7,228 nucleotides of DNA. It comes from Citreimonas sp042096055. GTDB taxonomy: Bacteria; Pseudomonadota; Alphaproteobacteria; Rhodobacterales; Rhodobacteraceae. Shown here piece by piece: positions 1-7,228 of the stretch. Within the stretch, counting starts at the first letter, position 1, and each line of letters begins with the position of its first letter. The DNA is taken from assembly GCF_042096055.1 (NCBI RefSeq), contig NZ_JBELMH010000114.1, positions 1 through 7,228 of the forward strand. Reading direction: 5' to 3'. A model generated the notes under the pieces. It made no database searches. It was given only the letters and a program-made list of their open reading frames with translations, and was not told where the DNA came from. A program made the translations under genes and the position numbers.

Positions 1-1748
<1,748 letters not shown>

Positions 1749-1754
1749 AAGGCT

Positions 1755-1759
1755 CTCCT
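1755..1759 (-). promoter_or_regulatory. Ribosome binding site of rpoD
   Basis: The minus strand reads AGGAG here, 6 bases before the ATG at 1748. Sequence and spacing are near ideal, which fixes the rpoD start and contrasts with dnaG just upstream, which has no evident Shine-Dalgarno. Confidence 0.75.
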
Positions 1760-1776
1760 GATCGAGGGACGGGCGA

Positions 1777-1829
1777 TGATTCGTCCTGACCGAATCAAAC
1801 CGGCGTCATCGTGATTCGCAAACCGGTTT
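1777..1829 (-). promoter_or_regulatory. rpoD leader with alternating complementary heptamers and an AAACCGGTTT palindrome
   Basis: The 125 bases between dnaG and rpoD contain three copies of one heptamer in alternating orientation. On the transcript strand these are CGAATCA (1818-1812), TGATTCG (1797-1791) and CGAATCA (1783-1777). The middle copy can pair with the first (14-base loop) or with the third (7-base loop), but not with both. A 10-base palindrome AAACCGGTTT lies at 1820-1829, and CCGGTTT recurs at 1803-1797, giving a further pairing option that crosses the first. The 1777-1797 part alone is a perfect 7-7-7 dyad, so it could equally be an operator. I see no uridine tract, so a plain terminator is unlikely, and no convincing -35/-10 pair. 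The repeats are seen directly; any regulatory role is inferred. Confidence 0.35.
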
Positions 1830-1873
1830 ACCCAGATTTCCCGGCTGTTTCCCTAACATAATTCTTACGTCCG

Positions 1874-3832
1874 CTATTGCCGTCCCTTGTCGAAGCGGAT
1901 CTGGGCCAGCAACGAATCGAGCGCGCTGCGCTCGGTCCGGTCCACGTGTGCGCCGTTCGGGCCGATCTCGAAATCGGCGTCGTCCTCCTCGTCGAGCCGC
2001 CCCGCCTGGCTGCGGGCCTGCGCGACTTGCGCCAGGCGCCATGTCAGCGCCTCGTCGGGATGGCGTTCGAGATCCTCTTCGGCCTCGGCCATCTCGGCGT
2101 GCCAGCCCCGCGCTGCTTCCAGCTTGGCCAGAACCTCGGCCACCGTCATGCGGGCAAGGTCGGCATCCCCGGGTCGCCTCAGGCATGGCACGATCATCAG
2201 ATGGCGCGAGGCCAGCATCGTTTCAAGGGCATCCGGCCCGATAGCGTCCTCGCATTGCGCGCGCATGGCGCGTTCGTTGCCGATGCAGCGCAGGATCGCG
2301 TCGCGCAGGGCGGCGTGGTCGGGGTCGATGCAGTCGAGCGCCTCGAGCCGGGTCTCGAACTCGGCCGCGATCTGCGGCGTGGTGATCACGGCGGCCAGCA
2401 CGACCGCCTCGCGCAGACGCGTCTCGGTGCCCTCGTTGGCCATCGCCAGCAGCGACGCCTTGGCCAGCGGCGTGGCAGGCTGCGGCGCGTCGCGGCGCCA
2501 CGGCTTGCGCGGACCGCCGCCGCCACCGTTCTCGCGCGGCTTGGGCTTCGAGCGGAACAGCTCCCACCGCAGGTCCTTGATCGCCTGGCCGTAATGGTGC
2601 CGCACGCTGGGGTCCTTGATGGCCGCGATGCGCGCGCGCAGCGCCTTGTCCAGCGCGGCGCGCCGTTCGGGGCTGTCGAAATCGCGGCCCTCGATCTCGC
2701 GCTCCCACAGGACCGAGACCATGGGGCGCGCGGCGTCCAACACCTTGGCCACCGCTTGCGGGCCCTCGGCGCGCAGCAGGTCGTCGGGATCCTTGCCCTC
2801 GGGCATCAGCGCGAAGCGCAACCCCTTGCCCGCCTCGAGCAGCGGCAGCGCCAGGTCGATCACCCGCGCGGCGGCGCGCAGGCCGGCCTTGTCGCCGTCG
2901 AGCGCGATCACCGGCTCGTCGCTGACGCGCCACATGAGCTGGATCTGCGGCTCGGTCACGGCGGTGCCCAAGGGGGCCACGGCGGCCTCGAACCCGGCCT
3001 CGGACAGCGCGATGACGTCCATGTAGCCCTCGGCCACCACCAGGGTCTGGCCCTTGCCGGCGGCCTCGCGCGCGGCGCGCAGGTTGTAGAGGTTGCGCGA
3101 CTTGTCGAACAGCGGCGTCTCGGGCGAGTTCAGGTACTTCGCGTTGTCGTTCGGGTCCATCGCGCGGCCGCCGAAGGCGATCGCCCTGCCCCGCCCGTCG
3201 CGGATCGGGAACATGATGCGGTTGCGGAACACGTCGTAGGGCTTGCGCCCCTTGTCGGACTCCTTGACCAGCCCGGCTTCGCGCATCAGCGCCGGATCGA
3301 CGCCCTTGCCTTCCAGATGCGTGCGCAGCGCCTCCCAGCCGTCGGGGGCGAAGCCGATCTCGAACCGCTCCAGCGCGTCGGGCTTGAGCCCCCGACGGTC
3401 GAGATAGGCGCGCGCATCGGCCGCGACGCCACGCTGCAACTGCATCCGGTAGAAGGCGACGGCCATCTCCATCACCTCCACCAGCTGGGTGTTGCGGTCG
3501 GCCTTCTGCTGGGCGCGGGGATCCTGTTTCGGCACCTCCATGCCGGCCTCGCCGGCGAGGATCTCGACCGCTTCCATGAAGCCCACGTTCTCGGTCTCGC
3601 AGACGAACTTGATCGCGTCGCCCTTCGCCTGGCAGCCGAAGCAGTAGTAGAAGCCCTTGCGGTCGTCGACGTGGAACGAGGCGGTCTTCTCGTGGTGGAA
3701 GGGGCACGGCGCCCACATGTCGCCCTTGCCCTGGTTCGACTTGCGGTTGTCCCACATGACCTTGCGACCGACGACTTGCGTCAGGCTGGTGCGGGTGCGC
3801 AATTCGTCCAGGAAACCGGGGGGCAGACTCAT
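1874..3832 (-). CDS. dnaG: DNA primase DnaG
   Basis: This primase makes the short RNA primers for leading-strand initiation and Okazaki fragments, working with the replicative helicase DnaB. The protein is 652 residues, within the usual range for the family. The N-terminal CHC2 zinc-binding domain is intact: C43, H46, C64 and C67 (CPFH...CFGC). The catalytic core has RIMFPIRDGRGR from R205 and YLNSPET soon after. The TOPRIM metal-binding acids are all present: E268 (VAEGYMD), D312 and D314 (ALDGDKAG), and D348 and D350 (GKDPDDLL), in register with the E. coli acids. A glycine/proline/arginine linker (about 427-460, including a run of five glycines) leads to a divergent C-terminal domain of about 190 residues, expected to contact DnaB. 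The ATG at 3832 gives the expected N-terminus MSLPPGFLDELR, although no Shine-Dalgarno precedes it. rpoD follows on the same strand after 125 bases, the classic dnaG-rpoD arrangement; rpsU is not adjacent. Confidence 0.97.
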   Translation of the reverse strand: MSLPPGFLDELRTRTSLTQVVGRKVMWDNRKSNQGKGDMWAPCPFHHEKTASFHVDDRKGFYYCFGCQAKGDAIKFVCETENVGFMEAVEILAGEAGMEVPKQDPRAQQKADRNTQLVEVMEMAVAFYRMQLQRGVAADARAYLDRRGLKPDALERFEIGFAPDGWEALRTHLEGKGVDPALMREAGLVKESDKGRKPYDVFRNRIMFPIRDGRGRAIAFGGRAMDPNDNAKYLNSPETPLFDKSRNLYNLRAAREAAGKGQTLVVAEGYMDVIALSEAGFEAAVAPLGTAVTEPQIQLMWRVSDEPVIALDGDKAGLRAAARVIDLALPLLEAGKGLRFALMPEGKDPDDLLRAEGPQAVAKVLDAARPMVSVLWEREIEGRDFDSPERRAALDKALRARIAAIKDPSVRHHYGQAIKDLRWELFRSKPKPRENGGGGGPRKPWRRDAPQPATPLAKASLLAMANEGTETRLREAVVLAAVITTPQIAAEFETRLEALDCIDPDHAALRDAILRCIGNERAMRAQCEDAIGPDALETMLASRHLMIVPCLRRPGDADLARMTVAEVLAKLEAARGWHAEMAEAEEDLERHPDEALTWRLAQVAQARSQAGRLDEEDDADFEIGPNGAHVDRTERSALDSLLAQIRFDKGRQ

Positions 3833-3857
3833 GCGCGCAGTATCGCGCCGCGCGGCG
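3833..3857 (-). promoter_or_regulatory. GC-rich overlapping hairpins just upstream of the dnaG start
   Basis: The 85-base gap between the small exported-protein gene and dnaG holds no gene. Directly before the dnaG ATG are two overlapping inverted repeats: arms 3833-3837 and 3844-3848 (GCGCG/CGCGC, 6-base loop), and the perfect 12-base palindrome CGCCGCGCGGCG at 3846-3857. They share bases 3846-3848, so they cannot both form. No purine-rich Shine-Dalgarno is visible here. Structure near the start could limit dnaG translation, but inverted repeats arise easily in DNA this GC-rich, so function is only a suggestion. Confidence 0.25.
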
Positions 3858-3917
3858 GTGATTCCAAGCGTGACGGTGCGCGACGCGGCGGTCGCGGCGC
3901 CGGTGCGGCGCGCCGGA

Positions 3918-4208
3918 TCAGAGCGCCTCGCACTGGGCGCGCCACGCCTCGCCGACCTTATCGGTCAGGAGTTCCGGCGGCAGGGCGTAGATCCAGTCGA
4001 CCAGCATCCCCGCCACGTCGGTGGGCAGACGGTCGGCCAGCGCGTCGATCGCCTGGTCGCGGCTGCGGCCCTCGGCACGCGCATTGACGCCGGTCATGAC
4101 CATCTCGGCCTGGCTGGCGCATTCCTGCCGGTCGTATTGTTGCGCGCGGGCCAGTCCGGGCAGCAGCGGCAGGCTCGACAGGGCCAGAACGAACGCGAAG
4201 CGCGGCAT
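3918..4208 (-). CDS. Small exported protein of unknown function
   Basis: This 96-residue protein is not one I can name. It begins with a clear Sec-type signal peptide: a basic residue at R3, a hydrophobic stretch (FAFVLALSSLPLLPGL) and an A-R-A cleavage site at residues 20-22, leaving a mature protein of about 74 residues in the periplasm or beyond. The mature part has exactly two cysteines, C30 near its start and C93 near its end, which could form a disulfide tying the two termini together. Between them it looks helical, with NARAEGRSRDQAIDAL and VDWIYALPPELLTDKVGEAW as notable stretches. The ATG at 4208 is supported by an upstream GGAGGG and by the position of the signal peptide. It sits between the TadE-like genes and dnaG with 85-base gaps on both sides. 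It resembles short conserved hypothetical secreted proteins of Rhodobacteraceae, but that is from memory and unchecked. Confidence 0.8.
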   Translation of the reverse strand: MPRFAFVLALSSLPLLPGLARAQQYDRQECASQAEMVMTGVNARAEGRSRDQAIDALADRLPTDVAGMLVDWIYALPPELLTDKVGEAWRAQCEAL

Positions 4209-4217
4209 GATCCATCT

Positions 4218-4223
4218 CCCTCC
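4218..4223 (-). promoter_or_regulatory. Ribosome binding site of the small exported-protein gene
   Basis: The minus strand reads GGAGGG, with its core about 9-10 bases before the ATG at 4208. An out-of-frame ATG lies between this site and the chosen start; it opens a reading frame without signal-peptide or family character and is unlikely to be used. Confidence 0.6.
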
Positions 4224-4228
4224 GGGCG

Positions 4229-4246
4229 GCGGCCCGAACGGGCCGC
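4229..4246 (-). terminator. Perfect GC-rich hairpin between the TadE-like gene and the small exported-protein gene
   Basis: Arms GCGGCCC (4229-4235) and GGGCCGC (4240-4246) enclose a 4-base loop, an 18-base perfect palindrome. It lies after the three-gene pilus unit and 5 bases upstream of the GGAGGG ribosome binding site of the next gene. It could act as a terminator or attenuator for the upstream unit, or as a structure affecting translation of the small gene. No uridine tract follows, so a standard intrinsic terminator is not demonstrated. Confidence 0.35.
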
Positions 4247-4274
4247 ATCGCGCCGACAGCTAGACCGTCAGCGC

Positions 4275-4290
4275 GCCGGGGGCAACCGGC
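4275..4290 (-). terminator. Possible weak hairpin just after the last TadE-like gene
   Basis: Arms GCCGG (4275-4279) and CCGGC (4286-4290) with a 6-base loop lie immediately after the stop codon at 4294-4296. The position suits a 3' end or transcript-stabilising hairpin, but the stem is short and no uridine run follows. In DNA this GC-rich it may be chance. Confidence 0.2.
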
Positions 4291-4293
4291 GGC

Positions 4294-4854
4294 TCAGCCG
4301 GCCCAGACGATCTGCGGCGCGAAACGGGGGCGGGTGAAGACGAAGTTGTAGAAGCTCTGCGGCTGCAGCGCGGGGATTTCGAAGACGGGCGTGTGCTCGG
4401 TCTCGGTCTCGACGACGATCACGCGCTCGTTGTGCAGCAGCGCCGGCAGCCTGTCGCGCAGGCCCGCCAGCATGTCGTCGTCCATCGTGACGAACTCCCC
4501 GCGCGCCTGCGACCAGCCGACCTCGTGCGTGTCGCTGTTGGCGTCGTAGCGCACCAGCGTCACGCGCAGCCCGTAGCTGCCGTCGCTGTCGGCCAGGAAG
4601 CGCAGCACCGACAGCATTCCGTCGAGATAGGCGGCATCGATCGGATCCGTCTCGCGCGAGATCGCGTCCGAGATCGTGTAGGCCGCCTTGATGTTGAGGC
4701 TCTTCTGGCGGAAGGCCTCGAACAGGGTGAAGGTCGAGGCCATGACCGCCAGGATCAGCGGCATCCAGATCACGAACTCGATCGAGATCACGCCGCGCTC
4801 GTCGCGACCGAAGGCGCGCAGGCGGCGGATGAGGGCGGCGGTGAGGTCGATCAT
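4294..4854 (-). CDS. TadE-like pilus assembly pseudopilin
   Basis: This 186-residue protein has the layout of TadE-family minor pseudopilins of Tad/Flp pili: a short basic cytoplasmic head, a prepilin-like motif, one transmembrane helix and a periplasmic domain. The motif is RDERG followed by VISIEFVIW; the expected class III cleavage is after G21, and the glutamate at +5 (E26) is present, as needed for prepilin peptidase processing. The membrane helix spans about residues 22-45. The rest is mixed helix and strand with no cysteines. The start at 4854 is preceded by GAGG with a 6-base spacer (4864-4861), and the previous gene's stop lies 3 bases upstream (TAAGCCATG), so it is the last gene of a coupled unit. 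Its N-terminus closely resembles that of the preceding gene while the remainder does not. Family membership is inferred from motif and architecture; whether it is strictly TadE or TadF is uncertain. Confidence 0.85.
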   Translation of the reverse strand: MIDLTAALIRRLRAFGRDERGVISIEFVIWMPLILAVMASTFTLFEAFRQKSLNIKAAYTISDAISRETDPIDAAYLDGMLSVLRFLADSDGSYGLRVTLVRYDANSDTHEVGWSQARGEFVTMDDDMLAGLRDRLPALLHNERVIVVETETEHTPVFEIPALQPQSFYNFVFTRPRFAPQIVWAG

Positions 4855-4857
4855 GGC

Positions 4858-5388
4858 TTACCTCGGCTCCTGCACGAAGGCCGACTTGGCGACCAGCCAC
4901 GAATAGCCCTGCTCGTCGTGATGCAGGTTCGCGCCCATGCCGATCGTCGGGAAGACCGGCTCGAACGACATGCAGGCGCGCAGCAGCATCATCTGGTTGT
5001 CGACGCCGGCGGCGAAGTTGCGCACCGGGCGCGGTTCTTCCTCGACGTTGCGGCAATCGGCGGCCTCGGTGAAGCCCACGAGGTCGCGCGGCGAGACCTG
5101 GATCATCTCGAGCGTGAGGTTGCCGTTGCAGTCCTGCACGATCTCGGCGATGCGGCAGATGTTCTCGCGCACGGCCTCGTAGTCGGGCGGGGTGCCCGTG
5201 CCAAGGCGGATGTCGCGCACGGCGACGTCCACCGCGCGTTCCAGCATGGCGTGGCGCAGGTTCATGTAGGCGATCTCGATCCCGCTGGCGAGCAGCATGA
5301 ACACGACCGAGAACCAGATCACGAATTCGATCGTGACGTTGCCGCGCTCGTCCCGGCGGAAGCGCTTCAGGCGACGGAGCGCATGCAT
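4858..5388 (-). CDS. TadE-like pilus assembly pseudopilin with four periplasmic cysteines
   Basis: This 176-residue protein is a second TadE-type pseudopilin. A basic head (MHALRRLKRFRRDERG) leads to a class III prepilin-like site: predicted cleavage after G16 and glutamate at +5 (E21) in NVTIEFVIW. One membrane helix covers about residues 17-41. The periplasmic part contains four cysteines (C78, C87, C112, C139), an even number suited to two disulfides, unlike the cysteine-free paralogue that follows. The frame stays open far upstream of this gene, but the proper start is the ATG at 5388, because the upstream extension only shadows the VWA gene in another frame. That ATG overlaps the VWA gene's stop by one base (TGATG), which implies translational coupling. 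The stop at 4858-4860 is 3 bases before the next start. The role in assembling or initiating a Tad/Flp-type pilus is inferred from family architecture and neighbours. Confidence 0.87.
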   Translation of the reverse strand: MHALRRLKRFRRDERGNVTIEFVIWFSVVFMLLASGIEIAYMNLRHAMLERAVDVAVRDIRLGTGTPPDYEAVRENICRIAEIVQDCNGNLTLEMIQVSPRDLVGFTEAADCRNVEEEPRPVRNFAAGVDNQMMLLRACMSFEPVFPTIGMGANLHHDEQGYSWLVAKSAFVQEPR

Positions 5389-7163
5389 CACTCGACCAGC
5401 CTCAGGTTGTTGATCTGGCGCGCGACGGTGTCGAAGGCGTCGTAGATCTGCTGCCCGTTGGCGCGGAAGAAGTGGCTTTCGGACGAGGCACAGGCGCGCA
5501 TGTCGTTGGCCGCGGCGTCGTTCGTCTCGAACGCGATGGTGAAGACCTGCACGCCGCGCGCCTTGGCCAGCGCGCACTGCTGCTGCAGGTAGCCGACATT
5601 CGCGCTCTTGGAGGTGAGCGTGTAGTAGGGTGCGCCGCTCTGGCGCGACAGCTCGACCTCGCCGTTGATTGCGGCCGACGGGTCGTTCGGGCGGAACTGC
5701 TCGGTCGTCTCGCCGTCGGTCATGATGACCATGTACTTTTCCGTTTCGGGGTCGTTCCAGTCGATCGGCCGGCCGTCGAAGCTGGGATCGACCAGCCCGT
5801 TGGCGATCAGGTGGCGCACCTCGTCGCGGTTGGCCGGGTCGAGCAGCGCCAGCCCGTACTTGGCGCCGATATGCAGGCCCGTTCCGTCGTGCATGCGCAT
5901 CGTCTCGAGGAAGTCCAGCAGGCCCTCGCGGTCCGAGGAATAGTAGTGGATCGCGGTGTCCTCCTGCGGGCACCAGCCCCAGTCCATCGTCTCGGTGTCG
6001 GTCTCCCAGTAGTGGAACAGCGGCACGAAATCGGTCGAGGTCGGCATCTCGGTCGTGGCGAATTCGTGCGCCTCGATCTCGATGCACGAGGACGGCATGT
6101 TGACCTGCTGCGGCTCGGGCGCCGGCGCGGGGGGCGTGTAGTTCGCCGTGTAGCTGTCGAAATCGATCCAGTCGTAATCGAGCGTCCACCCCGGGATCCG
6201 CCCGCGGTTGTTGGTCGGGCCGAGATCCGAGCCCGGGCCGTTCTCGTCGCCCTTGACCTGGAAGTAGCGCGTGCTCTGCGTGCCGCCCTTGATCGACGCG
6301 CCCAGGAACTGGGCGCTGTCGTTGAGATCGTTGTCGTAGGCCATGAAGAAGCCCACCGCCCCCGACAGGAATTCGTCGACGTCGCGCGGCGCGGTCTCGG
6401 GGAAACCCTCGATCTTGTGGGCGCGGTCGAACCGGTTGTCGCCGTCGAGATCGAAGTAGAACACCACGTTCGAAATTGCCTGCGCCCACGGTTCGAAGAA
6501 GTCGGCGACCTCCTCGGTCTCGGTCTCGGCCGGGGGCAGCGTCGGGCGGTCGCCGCGGAAATACTCGAACAGCACCTCGCCGGGGTTCACGTGGCCGGCG
6601 AAGGGCACGACGTTGAGCGTGGTGACGCCGTTGCTGTCCTCGTCCAGCACCTTCGAGACGAAGTTCTGCGCCGCGGGGCGCATGTGGGCGATCCGGTTGT
6701 TGAAGCGCATCGAGCCCGAGATATCGAGCACCAGCGAGATCTCGACGTTCGAGATCCGCTCCTCGGCGGTGCTGCGGGCGACCACGTCCAGCGTGTCGTA
6801 GCCGGACATGCGCAGGAAGAAGGTGTTCAGGTCCGTCTCGCTGTGCGCGCTGACGACCCGGTGGTTCAGCGACCGGTCCACCGTCACCGAGGCGAGCGTC
6901 TCGGAGATGCCCGCCTTGGTCATGTAGTCGTTCACCACCGTCTCGGGGTCCTGCAACTGGTCGAGGTCGGCGGCGGCCAGCACCGCGCGGTCGGCGATCC
7001 CCTGCATCTGCGCGCGCACCGCTTCCTGCCGCATGATGTCCACAGCGGCGCCGGTGATGACCAGGATCAGCACGATGAACAGGGCCGAGAAGAGGGTGAC
7101 GCTGCCGTCCTCGGACGCGGCGAAGCGGTCGATCACGCGGGGCGGTCTGGTGGGTGCGGTCAT
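5388..7163 (-). CDS. TadG-like membrane-anchored VWA-domain protein
   Basis: This 591-residue protein has an N-terminal Tad-like segment with one transmembrane helix (SVTLFSALFIVLILVITGAA, about 21-40) and a large periplasmic region containing a von Willebrand A domain. The metal-ion-dependent adhesion site is complete: D147-x-S149-x-S151 (DISGSM), T428 (DGTGLHIG) and D483 (MTDGET). The domain is split: about 200 residues (roughly 198-410) separate the strand after the first motif (VVPFAGHVNPG) from the region before T428. This insert holds a DxDxDxxxD loop (D238-D246), a proline/alanine stretch (about 343-352) and cysteines C360 and C398. After the N-terminal G20 the +5 position is F25, not glutamate, so prepilin peptidase processing is unlikely. 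The ATG at 7163 has AGAGGA 10 bases upstream. The frame stays open to the window edge but has no other ATG, GTG or TTG. It is coupled to the TadE-like genes downstream and probably helps assemble, anchor or adhere a pilus-like structure; the precise role is unknown. Confidence 0.87.
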   Translation of the reverse strand: MTAPTRPPRVIDRFAASEDGSVTLFSALFIVLILVITGAAVDIMRQEAVRAQMQGIADRAVLAAADLDQLQDPETVVNDYMTKAGISETLASVTVDRSLNHRVVSAHSETDLNTFFLRMSGYDTLDVVARSTAEERISNVEISLVLDISGSMRFNNRIAHMRPAAQNFVSKVLDEDSNGVTTLNVVPFAGHVNPGEVLFEYFRGDRPTLPPAETETEEVADFFEPWAQAISNVVFYFDLDGDNRFDRAHKIEGFPETAPRDVDEFLSGAVGFFMAYDNDLNDSAQFLGASIKGGTQSTRYFQVKGDENGPGSDLGPTNNRGRIPGWTLDYDWIDFDSYTANYTPPAPAPEPQQVNMPSSCIEIEAHEFATTEMPTSTDFVPLFHYWETDTETMDWGWCPQEDTAIHYYSSDREGLLDFLETMRMHDGTGLHIGAKYGLALLDPANRDEVRHLIANGLVDPSFDGRPIDWNDPETEKYMVIMTDGETTEQFRPNDPSAAINGEVELSRQSGAPYYTLTSKSANVGYLQQQCALAKARGVQVFTIAFETNDAAANDMRACASSESHFFRANGQQIYDAFDTVARQINNLRLVE

Positions 7164-7173
7164 TCTCCGACGA

Positions 7174-7179
7174 TCCTCT
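7174..7179 (-). promoter_or_regulatory. Probable ribosome binding site of the TadG-like gene
   Basis: The minus strand reads AGAGGA, 10 bases before the ATG at 7163. A second purine patch, GGAG at 7168-7165, is only one base from the ATG and too close to act alone. The remaining upstream sequence to 7228 is short and shows no promoter I can defend. Confidence 0.45.
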
Positions 7180-7228
7180 CTCCCGCCGATGCGTGTCGCG
7201 GGTTTGGAGACAGGAGTAGGATCGCATT

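Noticed and set aside
1749..1873. A sigma-70 promoter for rpoD within the dnaG-rpoD gap
   Set aside because: TTGATT and TTGCGA occur but no -10-like hexamer lies at a suitable 16-18 base spacing, and TATGTT near 1860 lacks a partner. I could not defend a specific promoter.
2223..3755. A 510-codon minus-strand frame inside dnaG
   Set aside because: It is in another frame of the same strand as dnaG, arginine-rich and without family character; dnaG has all its motifs intact with no frameshift that would explain it.
1877..4087. A 736-codon open frame on the plus strand opposite dnaG
   Set aside because: It is antisense to the well-supported dnaG and the small exported-protein gene. Its product is compositionally odd (R, A, G, H, L) with no motif, so it is a shadow of GC-biased codon use.
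4393..5445. A 350-codon plus-strand frame opposite the two TadE-like genes
   Set aside because: It is antisense to two pseudopilin genes with clear prepilin motifs; the product is histidine/aspartate/valine-rich and featureless.
6511..6535. Short repeated GGTCTC units encoding T-E repeats in the VWA protein, with a similar run near 4397-4410 in a TadE-like gene
   Set aside because: The runs are only two to three units long and fall within coding sequence of acidic proteins with restricted codon choice. There is no sign of a variable tract.
4858..7227. A 789-codon minus-strand frame starting at 7227 and ending with the second TadE-like protein
   Set aside because: Only the last 176 codons are real. 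The part upstream of 5388 overlaps the VWA gene in another frame and is arginine-rich without domains. A VWA-TadE fusion is excluded because the VWA gene ends at its own TGA at 5388-5390.

Overview
The window is high-GC DNA from an alphaproteobacterium, most likely a Rhodobacterales (Roseobacter/Rhodobacteraceae) member. This assignment is an inference from the RpoD and DnaG protein character, the G/C-rich third codon positions and the gene set; I could not run a database search. All six supported protein genes lie on the minus strand, so transcription runs from position 7228 towards position 1.

In order of transcription, the first block (7163 to 4294) is a compact three-gene unit for Tad/Flp-type pilus biogenesis or a related surface structure. 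It holds a 591-residue TadG-like membrane-anchored von Willebrand factor A (VWA) protein followed by two short TadE-like pseudopilins. The stop of the first gene overlaps the start of the second by one base (TGATG), and only 3 bases separate the second and third, so the unit is almost certainly co-transcribed and translationally coupled. No Tad ATPase, platform, secretin or prepilin peptidase gene lies in the window.

An 85-base GC-rich gap with two hairpins leads to a 96-residue exported protein of unknown function (4208 to 3918). After a second 85-base gap comes dnaG (3832 to 1874), the replication primase, complete with its zinc and TOPRIM motifs. A 125-base leader then leads to rpoD (1748 to beyond position 1), the housekeeping sigma factor, cut by the window edge just before its region 4. 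dnaG-rpoD is the conserved core of the bacterial macromolecular-synthesis operon; rpsU, which precedes dnaG in enterobacteria, is not next to it here.

Most of the window is ordinary core genome. The points most worth a second look are the roughly 200-residue insertion inside the VWA domain of the TadG-like protein, which carries a calcium-loop-like DxDxDxxxD motif, and a set of alternating complementary heptamers in the rpoD leader that could form mutually exclusive hairpins or an operator. I found no CRISPR array, insertion sequence, tRNA, rRNA or clear sign of horizontal transfer, and no convincing undescribed system.
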